DNA of 64,000 nt from an uncultured bacterium. Lineage in GTDB: Bacteria > Bacillota > Bacilli > Lactobacillales > Lactobacillaceae. Location: NCBI GenBank assembly GCA_905214545.1, contig CAJMMO010000002.1, positions 340,611-404,610 on the forward strand. The letters run 5' to 3'. Each line of letters opens with the position of its first letter. Position 1 is the stretch's first letter. Below are positions 18,123-25,941 of the stretch, in pieces. A model generated the notes under the pieces. That model was not told the origin of the DNA, ran no database searches, and saw only the letters and a list, made by a program, of their open reading frames with translations. The translations under genes and the position numbers were made by a program.

Positions 18123-19946
18123 TTACGCTTTTGCGCCGGTCTGCTTAGGATTCTTTGGTTCAGTCTTTGCAAGCAGGGCCAGCAGGATGGTGATCACGTC
18201 GACCACTTCCTGCAGGATGGCGCCGAACAGAACTGGGATGACACCGGTTGAGGCGATCAGCTCGATGACGATGACCACGCTGATGGCGGTTAAGACGTCT
18301 ACGTTGGCCACCTTCATGGTGTGCTTGGAAATAGCGACCGCGTCGTTAACCTTGGACAGGTCGTTGACCATGATGACTGCGTCGGCACTTTCGCTGGCGG
18401 CAGTAGCACCGGCGGCACCCATGGCGATGCCGACATCGGCAGCGGTCAGACTAGGCGCGTCGTTGACGCCGTCGCCGACCATGACGACTGGCCGCTGGTC
18501 AGCAGGCACTTCGCGGATGGCCGCAATCTTTTGTGCCGGCAGCAGGTCGTGGCGGATGTCGTCCACGCCTGCGGCCTTGCCGATGGTGTCAGCCACGTCC
18601 TTGTGGTCGCCAGTCAGCATCATGATGTGCTTGACGCCCTGTCTGTGCAGGGTAGCAATGGTTTCGGCGGTTTCAGGACGCAACTTGTCCTTGAAGGTTA
18701 CGTAGCCTGCAAATTCGCCGTCAATTGAAATGTAGATGGCGGTAGCACCGGCGTCGATTTTTTCGTGGTCGGGTGCGACAAAGGACAGCTTGCCGACCTT
18801 GACGGCCTTGCCGTCGACAGTGGCTGCAACACCCTGGCCGGTAGTTTCGGATAAGTCGGACACCGGCAGCAGGTCCTTTTTATCAGTGTTCTTAACTAAT
18901 GAAGAAGCGATGATGTGGTTTGACTGCTGTTCAGCACTGGCAGCCAGAACTTGCATCTCGTGTTCTGAGTACTTGTCGTTGACAGCGACGATCTTGTTGA
19001 TGATCAGTTCGTTGCGCGTCAGGGTACCGGTCTTGTCAAAGGCAAAAGTCTTGGCCCGGTCCAGTTTTTCCAAGCTGGTCCCTGACTTCACGATGATGTG
19101 GTGCTTGGACATGGAGCTCATGCCGGAAACGATGGCCACTGGGGCAGCCAGCAGCAATGGACATGGGCTGGCAACGGCCATAACTTCGACGAAGTTGACC
19201 GGGTTGCCGGAAATAAGCCAAGCGGCAATACCAATTACCAGGGAAATAATCGTAAATGGGACCGCGTACCGGTCGGCCATCTTAACGAACTTAGCCGGCT
19301 GGGCTTGCGAGGTCTTAACTAATTCGACGATTCTCTGGTATTCAGAGTCGGCGGCCTTCTTAGTGACCTTCATCTCGACGGCATTGTCGCCGTTGATTGA
19401 ACCAGACATCAGGCTTTCGCCTTCGCCTCTTTCAACCGGCACTGATTCACCGGTCAGAGATGATTGGTCAAAGCTGGAGTTGCCCTTGGTGATCACACCG
19501 TCGACAGGAACTTGGCTGCCCGGCTTGATCAAGACCATGTCGCCGACGAGCAGGTCCTCAACTTTGACTTCCTGCACCGTCCCGTTGACCAGCTTTGAGG
19601 CCATGCGGGGCGAGTGGTCCAGCAAGGACCGCAATTCCTTGTCGGCTTGCGAAGCAGCGTAGTCTTCCAGCGACTCGCCGCCAGTCAGCATGAACAGGAT
19701 CATAAAGGCTGCCCAGTACTGTCTGATCATCATGGTCGAAACGACGGCGATGATGGCCAGCAAGTCGACGCCGAACTTGCCTTCTTTCAGAGTCTGGATC
19801 ATTTCCCAGACCATGCTCAGGGCAAGCAGCGCACCGGCAATATCAATCACAATTTCCGCCCACAGCGGCTGGTGGAAGGCAACTTCTAAGATAGCTGCGA
19901 CGATCCCAATCGCAATGACGGATAAAAACTTCCATTGGTGTTTCAT
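18123..19946 (-). CDS. P1B-type metal-transporting ATPase with SPC motif
   Basis: A 607-residue heavy-metal P-type ATPase. Seen directly: the phosphorylation site DKTGTLT, TGES of the actuator domain, GDGVNDAP of the hinge, and ASPCPLLLA in the ion-path helix, so the metal motif is SPC rather than CPC. There is no N-terminal metal-binding (HMA) domain; the protein begins almost at the first membrane helix. In the last helices the usual HEG...N metal-site sequence of P1B-4 pumps is replaced by L-Q-E-V-V-D-V-I. SPC pumps of known type move Co, Fe or Zn/Cd; the metal here cannot be named. The ATG follows AGGGGGAT. Confidence 0.88.
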   Translation of the reverse strand: MKHQWKFLSVIAIGIVAAILEVAFHQPLWAEIVIDIAGALLALSMVWEMIQTLKEGKFGVDLLAIIAVVSTMMIRQYWAAFMILFMLTGGESLEDYAASQADKELRSLLDHSPRMASKLVNGTVQEVKVEDLLVGDMVLIKPGSQVPVDGVITKGNSSFDQSSLTGESVPVERGEGESLMSGSINGDNAVEMKVTKKAADSEYQRIVELVKTSQAQPAKFVKMADRYAVPFTIISLVIGIAAWLISGNPVNFVEVMAVASPCPLLLAAPVAIVSGMSSMSKHHIIVKSGTSLEKLDRAKTFAFDKTGTLTRNELIINKIVAVNDKYSEHEMQVLAASAEQQSNHIIASSLVKNTDKKDLLPVSDLSETTGQGVAATVDGKAVKVGKLSFVAPDHEKIDAGATAIYISIDGEFAGYVTFKDKLRPETAETIATLHRQGVKHIMMLTGDHKDVADTIGKAAGVDDIRHDLLPAQKIAAIREVPADQRPVVMVGDGVNDAPSLTAADVGIAMGAAGATAASESADAVIMVNDLSKVNDAVAISKHTMKVANVDVLTAISVVIVIELIASTGVIPVLFGAILQEVVDVITILLALLAKTEPKNPKQTGAKA

Positions 19947-19993
19947 GTTTATCCCCCTTTTTCACTCATTCACAAGGCTTAGTATAACACTTT

Positions 19994-20482
19994 TTAGGCT
20001 TTTTTAAGCTTTTGCTGGACATAGCTTGCGACGTAATTGTCATCCAGCTCATGGCTGAGATAATTCATGGTCTTCATCCACTCGCGCCGCGTGATCAGAC
20101 CCTGGAAAACGTCGTCCTCGTCGACGACGACCACGAAGTTGTTGTCGATAAGCAAGTTCAGCTGATCTTCTAAATTGGCATGGGCCATATTTAACTTAGG
20201 AAAAGACTTTTGCATAACATCCTTGACCTTGAGGTCGCTCAGCGGCGCAATCACGATGTCGCCCGTCGTCAGCATCCGATTGGTAATCATGTCTAGGCTG
20301 ATCAGACCGACGGCGCGCTGGCCGCTGTCTAAGACGGGAATTTTGGCGTACCTCACTTTCGTCAAAATCAGGAACGCATGGTATAGCGGGTTGTCCTCGT
20401 TGACGAAGGCAATCTTATCGGCTGGGATCATGAAGTTCCCCTGTTCTTCCTTAATTAGCTTGGCCAAGATTGGTGAAAACAT
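19994..20482 (-). CDS. cbpB: CBS-domain cyclic-di-AMP-binding protein CbpB/DarB
   Basis: A 162-residue cytosolic protein made of two CBS repeats. It aligns by eye along its whole length with Bacillus DarB/Listeria CbpB: the opening F-M-I-P-A-D-K, HAFLILTKVRYAKIPVLD in the first repeat and FVVVVDEDDVFQGLITRRE in the second. In those species the free protein stimulates the (p)ppGpp synthetase Rel or pyruvate carboxylase and lets go when c-di-AMP binds. About 13 bases separate the AAAGGAA site from the ATG, a rather long gap. Family is clear; the partner in this organism is inference. Confidence 0.85.
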   Translation of the reverse strand: MFSPILAKLIKEEQGNFMIPADKIAFVNEDNPLYHAFLILTKVRYAKIPVLDSGQRAVGLISLDMITNRMLTTGDIVIAPLSDLKVKDVMQKSFPKLNMAHANLEDQLNLLIDNNFVVVVDEDDVFQGLITRREWMKTMNYLSHELDDNYVASYVQQKLKKA

Positions 20483-20537
20483 TTAACATCGCGGTTCCTT
20501 TCCTATATCTCTATAGTCATTGTAACTGTTATTCACA

Positions 20538-20571
20538 AAAAAAGCCCGTCTAGGAGAGGACGGACTTTTAA
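20538..20571. terminator. terminator-like hairpin upstream of cbpB
   Basis: AAAGCCCGTC pairs with GACGGACTTT with one G-T wobble. The A run before and T run after allow either direction. On the plus strand no known gene precedes it, and on the minus strand it lies upstream of cbpB and would end transcription coming from the repeat region. Confidence 0.6.
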
Positions 20572-20578
20572 GTATATA

Positions 20579-20655
20579 GAGGAGTTATGAATGAAATGAA
20601 TGGTAGGATTCTTGCAAGTAGCTTTCTTAACTACCAACTTTATCCTAGCAGTTAG
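20579..20655 (+). repeat. hairpin repeat, copy 1
   Basis: Starts GAGGAGTTATGAATGAAATG. Then TGGTAG (20601-20606) pairs with CTACCA (20631-20636), enclosing the palindrome CTTGCAAG. A 22-codon frame beginning at 20587 ends at 20655, but GGAG almost touches its ATG, so I do not call it a gene. Confidence 0.55.
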
Positions 20656-20739
20656 TTATGAAGACTTGATGACTTAATTGTTATGAATTGTTTAAGCCCT
20701 CAAGTTTTAGACTAATGGGCTGCGGCTAAACAGCCTATG

Positions 20740-20810
20740 GGAGGAGTATGAATGAAATGAAATGTAGAAATTCCAGTAGCTCTTTCAAATGCTACTGACT
20801 ATATCTTACG
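20740..20810 (+). repeat. hairpin repeat, copy 2
   Basis: Starts GGAGGAGTATGAATGAAATG, nearly identical to copy 1. A perfect 7-base stem follows, CAGTAGC (20774-20780) with GCTACTG (20791-20797). A 16-codon frame from 20748 to 20798 is spanned by the hairpin. Confidence 0.55.
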
Positions 20811-20901
20811 TAGGAGTTGTGAATAGATTTTGATCAAAAGTTTACGATTTTATAAAGATCAAACTTCTATGTAAAAAGTTTATATGGCTCTTTTTGCCAA
20901 T

Positions 20902-20943
20902 AAAAAAACTCGCGTTTATGAGAAAAAGGCACGCGGGTTCTTG
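20902..20943 (-). terminator. terminator-like hairpin inside the repeat region
   Basis: AACTCGCGT pairs with ACGCGGGTT with one wobble. On the minus strand seven Ts follow, so it could end a minus-strand transcript; no gene is seen upstream of it on that strand. Confidence 0.5.
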
Positions 20944-20982
20944 AGGAATGGAAAAGTTTTCTTGACTATCTTCAATGTAATT

Positions 20983-21043
20983 GGAGGAGTAAGAATAAAA
21001 AAGCTGGATTTGTAGTCGCAACTGCTTGCTAACTACATTTTTT
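20983..21043 (+). repeat. hairpin repeat, copy 3, with terminator-like tail
   Basis: Starts GGAGGAGTAAGAATAAAA with the ATG lost. TGTAGT (21011-21016) pairs with ACTACA (21032-21037) and six Ts follow. The stem sequence differs from copies 1 and 2 but pairing is kept. Two shorter relatives of the purine-rich head are at 20811-20826 and 21051-21077. Confidence 0.5.
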
Positions 21044-21186
21044 AGTTTAGAGCGCAAATATGAATAAAATGTGAATAATTTTTCCAAAAAAGGTAAAGAT
21101 CTCGGCCAAATCGCAATAAATTAGGCGCCATCCGCGTTAAAATAAAGTTGTCACTGTAAGTTTCACGAAGAATGGGACGGATTAAT

Positions 21187-22845
21187 ATGAGTACAAATAT
21201 TTTAGGCAATCCTTTTTTAAATAAAGGGACCGCTTTTACTTGGGAAGAAAGAGAAGAGCTCGGCTTGGCCGGCGCCCTGCCGCCGCGTGTCGAAACGATC
21301 GACGAACAAGCCGCCCGCTGCTTCCAGCAAGTGCAGCTGCGTCCGAAAGGCTTGCAGCAGCGCAAGTTCGTCATGGAGATTTTCAACACCGACCGGACGC
21401 TTTTCTACTATATGGTACAAAAGCACATTGAATACTTCATGCCGATCATCTACGACCCGATCATCGCTCCTGCCGTAGAAGACTACAGCCGGATCTTCAT
21501 GCAGCCGCAGCAGGCCTGCTTCTTGTCGATCGACGACGTCGACCGGACGACTGAATACATGAAAAACGCTGCTAACGGCCGCCGCATCCGTCTGATCGTG
21601 GTCACCGACTCGCAAGCCATCTTAGGCATCGGCGACTGGGGCATCAACGGCGTCAACATTTCCGTCGGCAAGCTGATGGTCTATACCGCAGCCGCCGGCA
21701 TCGACCCGCGCGAAGTCATGCCAGTAGTTTTGGACGTCGGCACCGACAATGAAAAACTGCTGCACGACCCGCTGTACTTGGGCAACAAGCACCACCGCAT
21801 CAAGGGCCGCCGCTACCGCGACATGGTCGACCGCTTCGTCAGAAGTGCCCGCCACCTGTTCCCGGACGTCTACATTCACTTTGAAGACTTCGGCCGCGAC
21901 AACGCAACGAAAATCTTGAACTTCTACAAGCGCCGCATCCCGGTCTTCAACGACGACGTGCAAGGCACGGGGATCGTTTCCCTGGCCGGCGTTTTGCGGG
22001 CCTTGAAGATCAGCGGGCAGAAGTTCACCGACCAAAAGTTCCTGACCTTCGGCGCCGGGACGGCCGGCATGGGCATTGCCAACAAGCTCTGCGACGAAAT
22101 GATCATGCAGGGTCTGTCGCCGGAAGAGGCCAAAAAGCACTTCTACTTAGTCGACAAGCAAGGCCTTTTAATGGACAACACCAAGGACCTGACGCCGGAA
22201 CAAAAGCCGTTTGTCCACGACCACAAAGAGTTCGAACACCCAGAAGAGCTCACCAACCTGCTGGCCGCCGTTAAGGCCGTGCACCCGACCGTCATGATCG
22301 GGACCAGTACCGTGCCGGGCGCCTTCACCGAGGACATGGTCAAGGAGATGGCGGCTCATACCGAACGGCCGATCATTTTCCCAATTTCCAACCCAACGGC
22401 CTTGATGGAAGCCCACCCTGCCGACCTGATCAAGTGGACCGACGGCCGGGCTCTGGTCGCTACAGGCGTGCCGATGGATCCGGTTGAATACAAGGGCGTC
22501 TCCTACCACATCGGCCAGGCCAACAACGCCTTGATCTACCCAGGCGTCGGCTTGGGTGTCTTGGCCGCTAAGCCTTGGCGCGTGACGAAGGGGATGCTGT
22601 CAGCAGCCGCCCACTCGCTGGCCGAAGACTCAGGCTTGAAGGAACCGGGCGCAGCCGTGCTGCCGCCAGTCAAGGACATCTGCAGCTTCACCGTCAAGGT
22701 GGCCGAGGCCGTTTGCCAGGACGCAATCGACGAAGGCATTGCCGACCCAAGCCGCAAGGACGCCAAGAAGGCTGTCGAAATGCGGCAGTGGTCGCCGCAA
22801 TACGAGCGGATCGGTTCGTATTCGCCAAAAGGCAAAAACAAATAA
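21187..22845 (+). CDS. mleS: malolactic enzyme (malic-enzyme family)
   Basis: Member of the malic/malolactic enzyme family, 552 residues. Malolactic enzymes convert L-malate to L-lactate and CO2 with bound NAD and Mn. The N-terminal block NPFLNKGTAFTWEEREELGL is close to that of Lactococcus MleS, and the YTAAAGIDP, FEDFGRDNA and FNDDVQGTGIV blocks and the IGTSTVPG, FPISNPT and GQANNALIYPG segments run in the family order. An NAD-malic enzyme cannot be ruled out from sequence alone. I use the ATG at 21187 (protein MSTNILG); its ribosome site GGGACGG is weak, and an in-frame ATG at 21172 is an alternative. No mleP permease or mleR regulator is adjacent. It follows the repeat-rich gap. Confidence 0.82.
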   Translation: MSTNILGNPFLNKGTAFTWEEREELGLAGALPPRVETIDEQAARCFQQVQLRPKGLQQRKFVMEIFNTDRTLFYYMVQKHIEYFMPIIYDPIIAPAVEDYSRIFMQPQQACFLSIDDVDRTTEYMKNAANGRRIRLIVVTDSQAILGIGDWGINGVNISVGKLMVYTAAAGIDPREVMPVVLDVGTDNEKLLHDPLYLGNKHHRIKGRRYRDMVDRFVRSARHLFPDVYIHFEDFGRDNATKILNFYKRRIPVFNDDVQGTGIVSLAGVLRALKISGQKFTDQKFLTFGAGTAGMGIANKLCDEMIMQGLSPEEAKKHFYLVDKQGLLMDNTKDLTPEQKPFVHDHKEFEHPEELTNLLAAVKAVHPTVMIGTSTVPGAFTEDMVKEMAAHTERPIIFPISNPTALMEAHPADLIKWTDGRALVATGVPMDPVEYKGVSYHIGQANNALIYPGVGLGVLAAKPWRVTKGMLSAAAHSLAEDSGLKEPGAAVLPPVKDICSFTVKVAEAVCQDAIDEGIADPSRKDAKKAVEMRQWSPQYERIGSYSPKGKNK

Positions 22846-22854
22846 AGCAGAAAT

Positions 22855-22883
22855 AAAAAAGCAGCCTTAAGGCTGCTTTTTTT
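22855..22883. terminator. bidirectional terminator
   Basis: AAAAAAGCAGCC and GGCTGCTTTTTTT form a perfect palindromic hairpin between the converging mleS and rarA; the last rarA codon touches it. Confidence 0.92.
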
Positions 22884-24213
22884 ATTTGCCGTCGTGCTGG
22901 CGATGCCACTGTTTGATGTAGGCCAAGCGCTGCTTAAAGCGGATCTCCTTGCCCTGCTCTGTCGGGTAGTAGAACTGCTTGCCGACCAGCTGGTCGGGCA
23001 TCGTCTGCATTGTGGTCAGCTTGTCGGGGAAGTCGTGGGCGTACTTGTAGCCCTTGCCATAGTCCAGGTCCTTCATCAGCTTGGTCGGCGCGTTGCGGAT
23101 CTGCAATGGCACCGGCAGGTTGCCTGTCTTTTTGATGACCGACATGGCCTTGATCTGGGCGGCTTCGACTGCGTTGGACTTCGGCGCACAAGAAAGGTAG
23201 ATCGCGCACTCGGTCAAGTGCACGCCGCATTCCGGCAGGCCGATGAACTGGCAGGCCTGGAAGACGTTGATGGCGACGTTTAAGGCGTTGGGGTCGGCCA
23301 GGCCGATATCTTCGCTGGCAAAACGGACCATGCGGCGGGCGATGTAGAGCGGGTCTTCGCCGCCGGCGATCATCCGGTTGCACCAGTAGACGGCCGCATC
23401 GGCGTCGCTGTTGCGCATGGCTTTGTGCAGCGCGGAAATCAGGTTATAGTGTTCTTCGCCGTGGCGGTCGTAGCGCAGCGACTTCGTACCGATAATCTGG
23501 CTCAGGATCTTTTCGTCGATGGTGATCTCCTGGCCCTTTTTTTCGCCGTTTAAGACCGCCATTTCCAGCGTGTTCAGGGCATTGCGCCCGTCGCCGTTGG
23601 CAAAAGAAGCGATCTGGGCCAAGGCCTCGTCGCTGATCTTGACCTTGTATTCCGGAAAGCCGTTGGGGTTGGCCAAGGCCTGGCGCAGCAGCTGTTCGAT
23701 TTGTTTTTCGGTCAGTGCTTTCAACACAAAGACCTTGCAACGGCTTAAAAGCGCCGAGTTGATCTCAAAGGAGGGGTTTTCGGTCGTGGCGCCGATTAAG
23801 GTGATGCTGCCGCGTTCGACAAAGGGCAGAAAGGCGTCCTGCTGGGCCTTGTTGAAGCGGTGGATTTCGTCGATAAAGACGACCGTCTTGGTGCCAAAAG
23901 CCCGGTCCTGCTCTGCTTCTTCCATCAGCTTTCTGATATCTTTAATAGAAGACGTCACCGCGCTGAAGGTGACAAAGTGGGCCTTGGTGTGGTTGGCGAT
24001 GATCTCTGCCAGCGTGGTCTTGCCGACGCCCGGCGGCCCCCAGAAAATTAGTGAAGGCAGCTGGTCTTTTTCGATGAGCTCGCGCAAGAGCTTGCCGGGA
24101 CCGACTAACTGGTCTTGGCCCACGAATTCGTCTAAGCTGCGGGGCCGCACCCGGCTGGCCAGCGGCGTGTTATTATTTTCATCAGCTATTTCAAAAAGAG
24201 ATTCGTTTTTCAT
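22882..24213 (-). CDS. rarA: replication-associated recombination protein RarA (MgsA)
   Basis: AAA+ ATPase related to clamp loaders that acts at stalled replication forks. The 443-residue product opens with the family's PLASRVRPRSLDEFVGQ block, then Walker A GPPGVGKTT and Walker B VFIDEIHRFNKAQQDAFLP, sensor motif GATTENPSFE, and a C-terminal tetramerisation domain containing YLSCAPKSNA. Full length. It opposes most of the replication-related genes in the window in strand. No good ribosome site precedes the ATG at 24213, which is AT-rich upstream; a leaderless or weakly translated message is possible. Confidence 0.93.
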   Translation of the reverse strand: MKNESLFEIADENNNTPLASRVRPRSLDEFVGQDQLVGPGKLLRELIEKDQLPSLIFWGPPGVGKTTLAEIIANHTKAHFVTFSAVTSSIKDIRKLMEEAEQDRAFGTKTVVFIDEIHRFNKAQQDAFLPFVERGSITLIGATTENPSFEINSALLSRCKVFVLKALTEKQIEQLLRQALANPNGFPEYKVKISDEALAQIASFANGDGRNALNTLEMAVLNGEKKGQEITIDEKILSQIIGTKSLRYDRHGEEHYNLISALHKAMRNSDADAAVYWCNRMIAGGEDPLYIARRMVRFASEDIGLADPNALNVAINVFQACQFIGLPECGVHLTECAIYLSCAPKSNAVEAAQIKAMSVIKKTGNLPVPLQIRNAPTKLMKDLDYGKGYKYAHDFPDKLTTMQTMPDQLVGKQFYYPTEQGKEIRFKQRLAYIKQWHRQHDGK

Positions 24214-24279
24214 TTTTTATCAGGCTAAAAGTTAAAAATTCTTTTAAATTTACATGCTATTTTAAGGACAGGTGGCAGA

Positions 24280-25392
24280 ATGCGTAAACTATTGAAAACG
24301 GTAGCCTTCCTAGCCTTGGCGGCGGCGCTGGCTTGGGTGGGTGTCCAATACTACCAGCAAAAACAGGCCCAGGCAAACTTTTACTCCCGGCCGCCTGTGA
24401 AGGTGGCTGCCGACGGCACCAGCACCAGTCCGGCTGCCCACAGCAAGGCCGCCTATAAAAAGCTGCTGGCCAAGACCTACCCGGCGATCTACGACGACGC
24501 CTTCAAGACCCCGGCCTTGACCAAGGTCGGCCAAAACGTGGTTATCCCCGGGCTGCTGGCCACCAAAAGCTATGACTTGACGACCGGCAAGCTGGCGACC
24601 AGCCGCGACATGACGCCGCAGGGGCTGACCGTCGCCGGGCCGTACTTGCTGATCTCGGCTTACGACGGCGCCCACAAGCAGACGTCCGTCGTCTACTGCT
24701 TGGACAAAAAGACCGGCCGCTACCTTAAAACAATCCGCGTCGCCGGCCGGCCCCACCTGGGCGGTCTGGCCTACGACCCCAATTTTAAAAATATCTGGCT
24801 GACCGGTGAAAACGGCGACGGCTCGGTCCTCATGTCCTTTTCTTTAAAGCAGCTGGAAAAATACAAAACCAAGTCAAACCAGCTTATCAGCTACAACAAT
24901 TATATCAGTTTGCCCACTATCGAACGGGCCTCAGCCGTTACCTATTTTGACCGCCAGCTGTTTGTCGGCTATTTTAATAAGTATGAAAAAGGCCGCGTTG
25001 CCAGCTATCCGATTGACAGCAAAGGTTCGATCGCTTCCGACACCATCAAAGCTGCCGGCGTGCAGGCTTCGTGGTCGGACGGCTCGGGCAGCGCCGCCAT
25101 GGACCGGCAGATCCAGGGGATTGCCTTTGACCAGAACTTGATCTTTTTAAGCCAGTCCTACGGCAGCGGCTCGTCCAAGCTCTTCATCTTCCCGATGTCA
25201 GCGCTGAATAATCTGGACGAAAAAAACGCCCAGAACGTCATCGAGCTGCCGCCTTACTTAGAGCAGATCTATGTCTGCAACGGCCAGCTGCTCATGCTGT
25301 TTGAATCAGGAGCCCGGCAGTACCAGCGAAGCGATAAAATGGTCATGGACCGTGTCCTGTCAGTGAATATCAATGCCCTCTTGGGCAACTAG
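24280..25392 (+). CDS. secreted/anchored propeller-like protein, function unknown
   Basis: A 370-residue protein with an N-terminal hydrophobic segment (residues 8-22, preceded by R and K) that serves as signal peptide or anchor. The rest is extracellular in character and has repeated short strands of the kind G-L-T-V-A-G-P-Y-L-L-I-S and G-I-A-F-D-Q-N-L-I-F-L-S, ending in D-x-x-T/S-G type loops, which suggests a beta-propeller. I recognise no catalytic motif. It is eight bases ahead of a small membrane-protein gene and just upstream of dltX, so a link to the cell envelope is plausible but unproven. Good AGGACAGGTGG site ahead of the ATG. Confidence 0.7.
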   Translation: MRKLLKTVAFLALAAALAWVGVQYYQQKQAQANFYSRPPVKVAADGTSTSPAAHSKAAYKKLLAKTYPAIYDDAFKTPALTKVGQNVVIPGLLATKSYDLTTGKLATSRDMTPQGLTVAGPYLLISAYDGAHKQTSVVYCLDKKTGRYLKTIRVAGRPHLGGLAYDPNFKNIWLTGENGDGSVLMSFSLKQLEKYKTKSNQLISYNNYISLPTIERASAVTYFDRQLFVGYFNKYEKGRVASYPIDSKGSIASDTIKAAGVQASWSDGSGSAAMDRQIQGIAFDQNLIFLSQSYGSGSSKLFIFPMSALNNLDEKNAQNVIELPPYLEQIYVCNGQLLMLFESGARQYQRSDKMVMDRVLSVNINALLGN

Positions 25393-25399
25393 GAGTACT

Positions 25400-25705
25400 A
25401 TGAAGTCATTGAAGAAAAAGGTTGTTGCCTGTGTGCAGATTTCCGGCTGGCTGTGCCTGTTTCCGGCCTTATTGATGCTGCGCATGTACAACAGCTCGCA
25501 CAGCTTTTTTTACCTGATCTTTTTAGCGGTAGTCGTCTTATTTGCGGCCTACCTGCTGGCGACGTCCCACCAAGACAGCTGGCTTTCGCCGGCCAAGCTG
25601 CAGACAATGTGCATTTTGACGATTGTCTTTGTCGCCTTTTTGCCGTCGATTCCGCTGTTTGTGGCCTACCGGATCGTTAAAAAAGACCAAGCGGGCAGCC
25701 AATAA
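25400..25705 (+). CDS. small membrane protein, function unknown
   Basis: A 101-residue protein with three predicted membrane helices (about residues 10-25, 33-52 and 72-92), a lysine-rich N-terminus and a charged C-terminal tail. I recognise no family. The ATG at 25400 has AGGAG at 25391-25395 overlapping the stop of the upstream gene, which rules for this start over an in-frame ATG at 25373 inside that gene. Together with the secreted protein upstream it forms a likely two-gene unit ahead of the dlt operon. Confidence 0.7.
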   Translation: MKSLKKKVVACVQISGWLCLFPALLMLRMYNSSHSFFYLIFLAVVVLFAAYLLATSHQDSWLSPAKLQTMCILTIVFVAFLPSIPLFVAYRIVKKDQAGSQ

Positions 25706-25767
25706 AGAAAGCATACAAATTACAGGGCCAATGCGTTATTATTTTAGGAAGAATTTGGGGTGAAAAA

Positions 25768-25926
25768 ATGGCTCAAAGCAAGCAAAAAGATAGCAAGTCC
25801 CGGTGGAAATCAATCGGGCTTTTTGTTTTAAAAACCTTATTCTACTTCGGCGTGCTTTTGGCGCTGGTCTACTTGTACGAATACAGCGGTGTAGGCAGTG
25901 CCCACTTTATTTACAACGAATTCTAG
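25768..25926 (+). CDS. dltX: D-alanylation small membrane protein DltX
   Basis: A 52-residue protein with one membrane helix (about residues 17-37) after a basic cytosolic start, ending in F-I-Y-N-E-F. That C-terminal FIYNEF motif is the hallmark of DltX, the small protein needed for D-alanylation of teichoic acids and thought to work with DltB and DltD by carrying or passing D-alanine. It is 15 bases upstream of dltA, its usual place. The ATG at 25768 follows GAATTTGGGG; the reading frame is open to TAG at 25926. Confidence 0.92.
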   Translation: MAQSKQKDSKSRWKSIGLFVLKTLFYFGVLLALVYLYEYSGVGSAHFIYNEF

Positions 25927-25941
25927 GACTGGAGGCAAAAA

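Larger units (their letters stand above)
20483..21186. other. 700-base AT-rich non-coding stretch with hairpin repeats
   Basis: The only gap longer than 300 bases in the window. After a terminator-like hairpin (20538-20571) it carries several degenerate copies of a purine-rich GGAGGAGT / TGAAT element, three of them followed by a GTAG...CTAC hairpin, then two more terminator-like hairpins (20902-20943 and 21011-21043). No convincing protein gene exists on either strand: the ATG-led frames after the repeats encode 22 and 16 residues, and GGAGG is only 3-4 bases from the ATG. Composition is much more AT-rich than the genes around it. Confidence 0.7.

Noticed and set aside
17527..18705. 392-codon open frame on the plus strand opposite the antiporter and P-type ATPase genes
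   Set aside because: It spans two real genes and the terminator between them. GC-rich third positions give long antisense frames in this genome; the peptide has no known motif.
20587..20798. Two short ATG frames (22 and 16 codons) behind the GGAGGAGT elements
   Set aside because: GGAGG is only 3-4 bases from the ATG, the peptides share just their first few residues, and the third copy lacks the ATG.
20842..21087. 81-codon minus-strand frame in the repeat region
   Set aside because: No ribosome site, runs across terminator-like hairpins and repeats, composition unlike other genes in the window.
25373..25399. Upstream in-frame start for the small membrane protein
   Set aside because: It lies inside the preceding gene without a ribosome site, while AGGAG at 25391-25395 serves the ATG at 25400.
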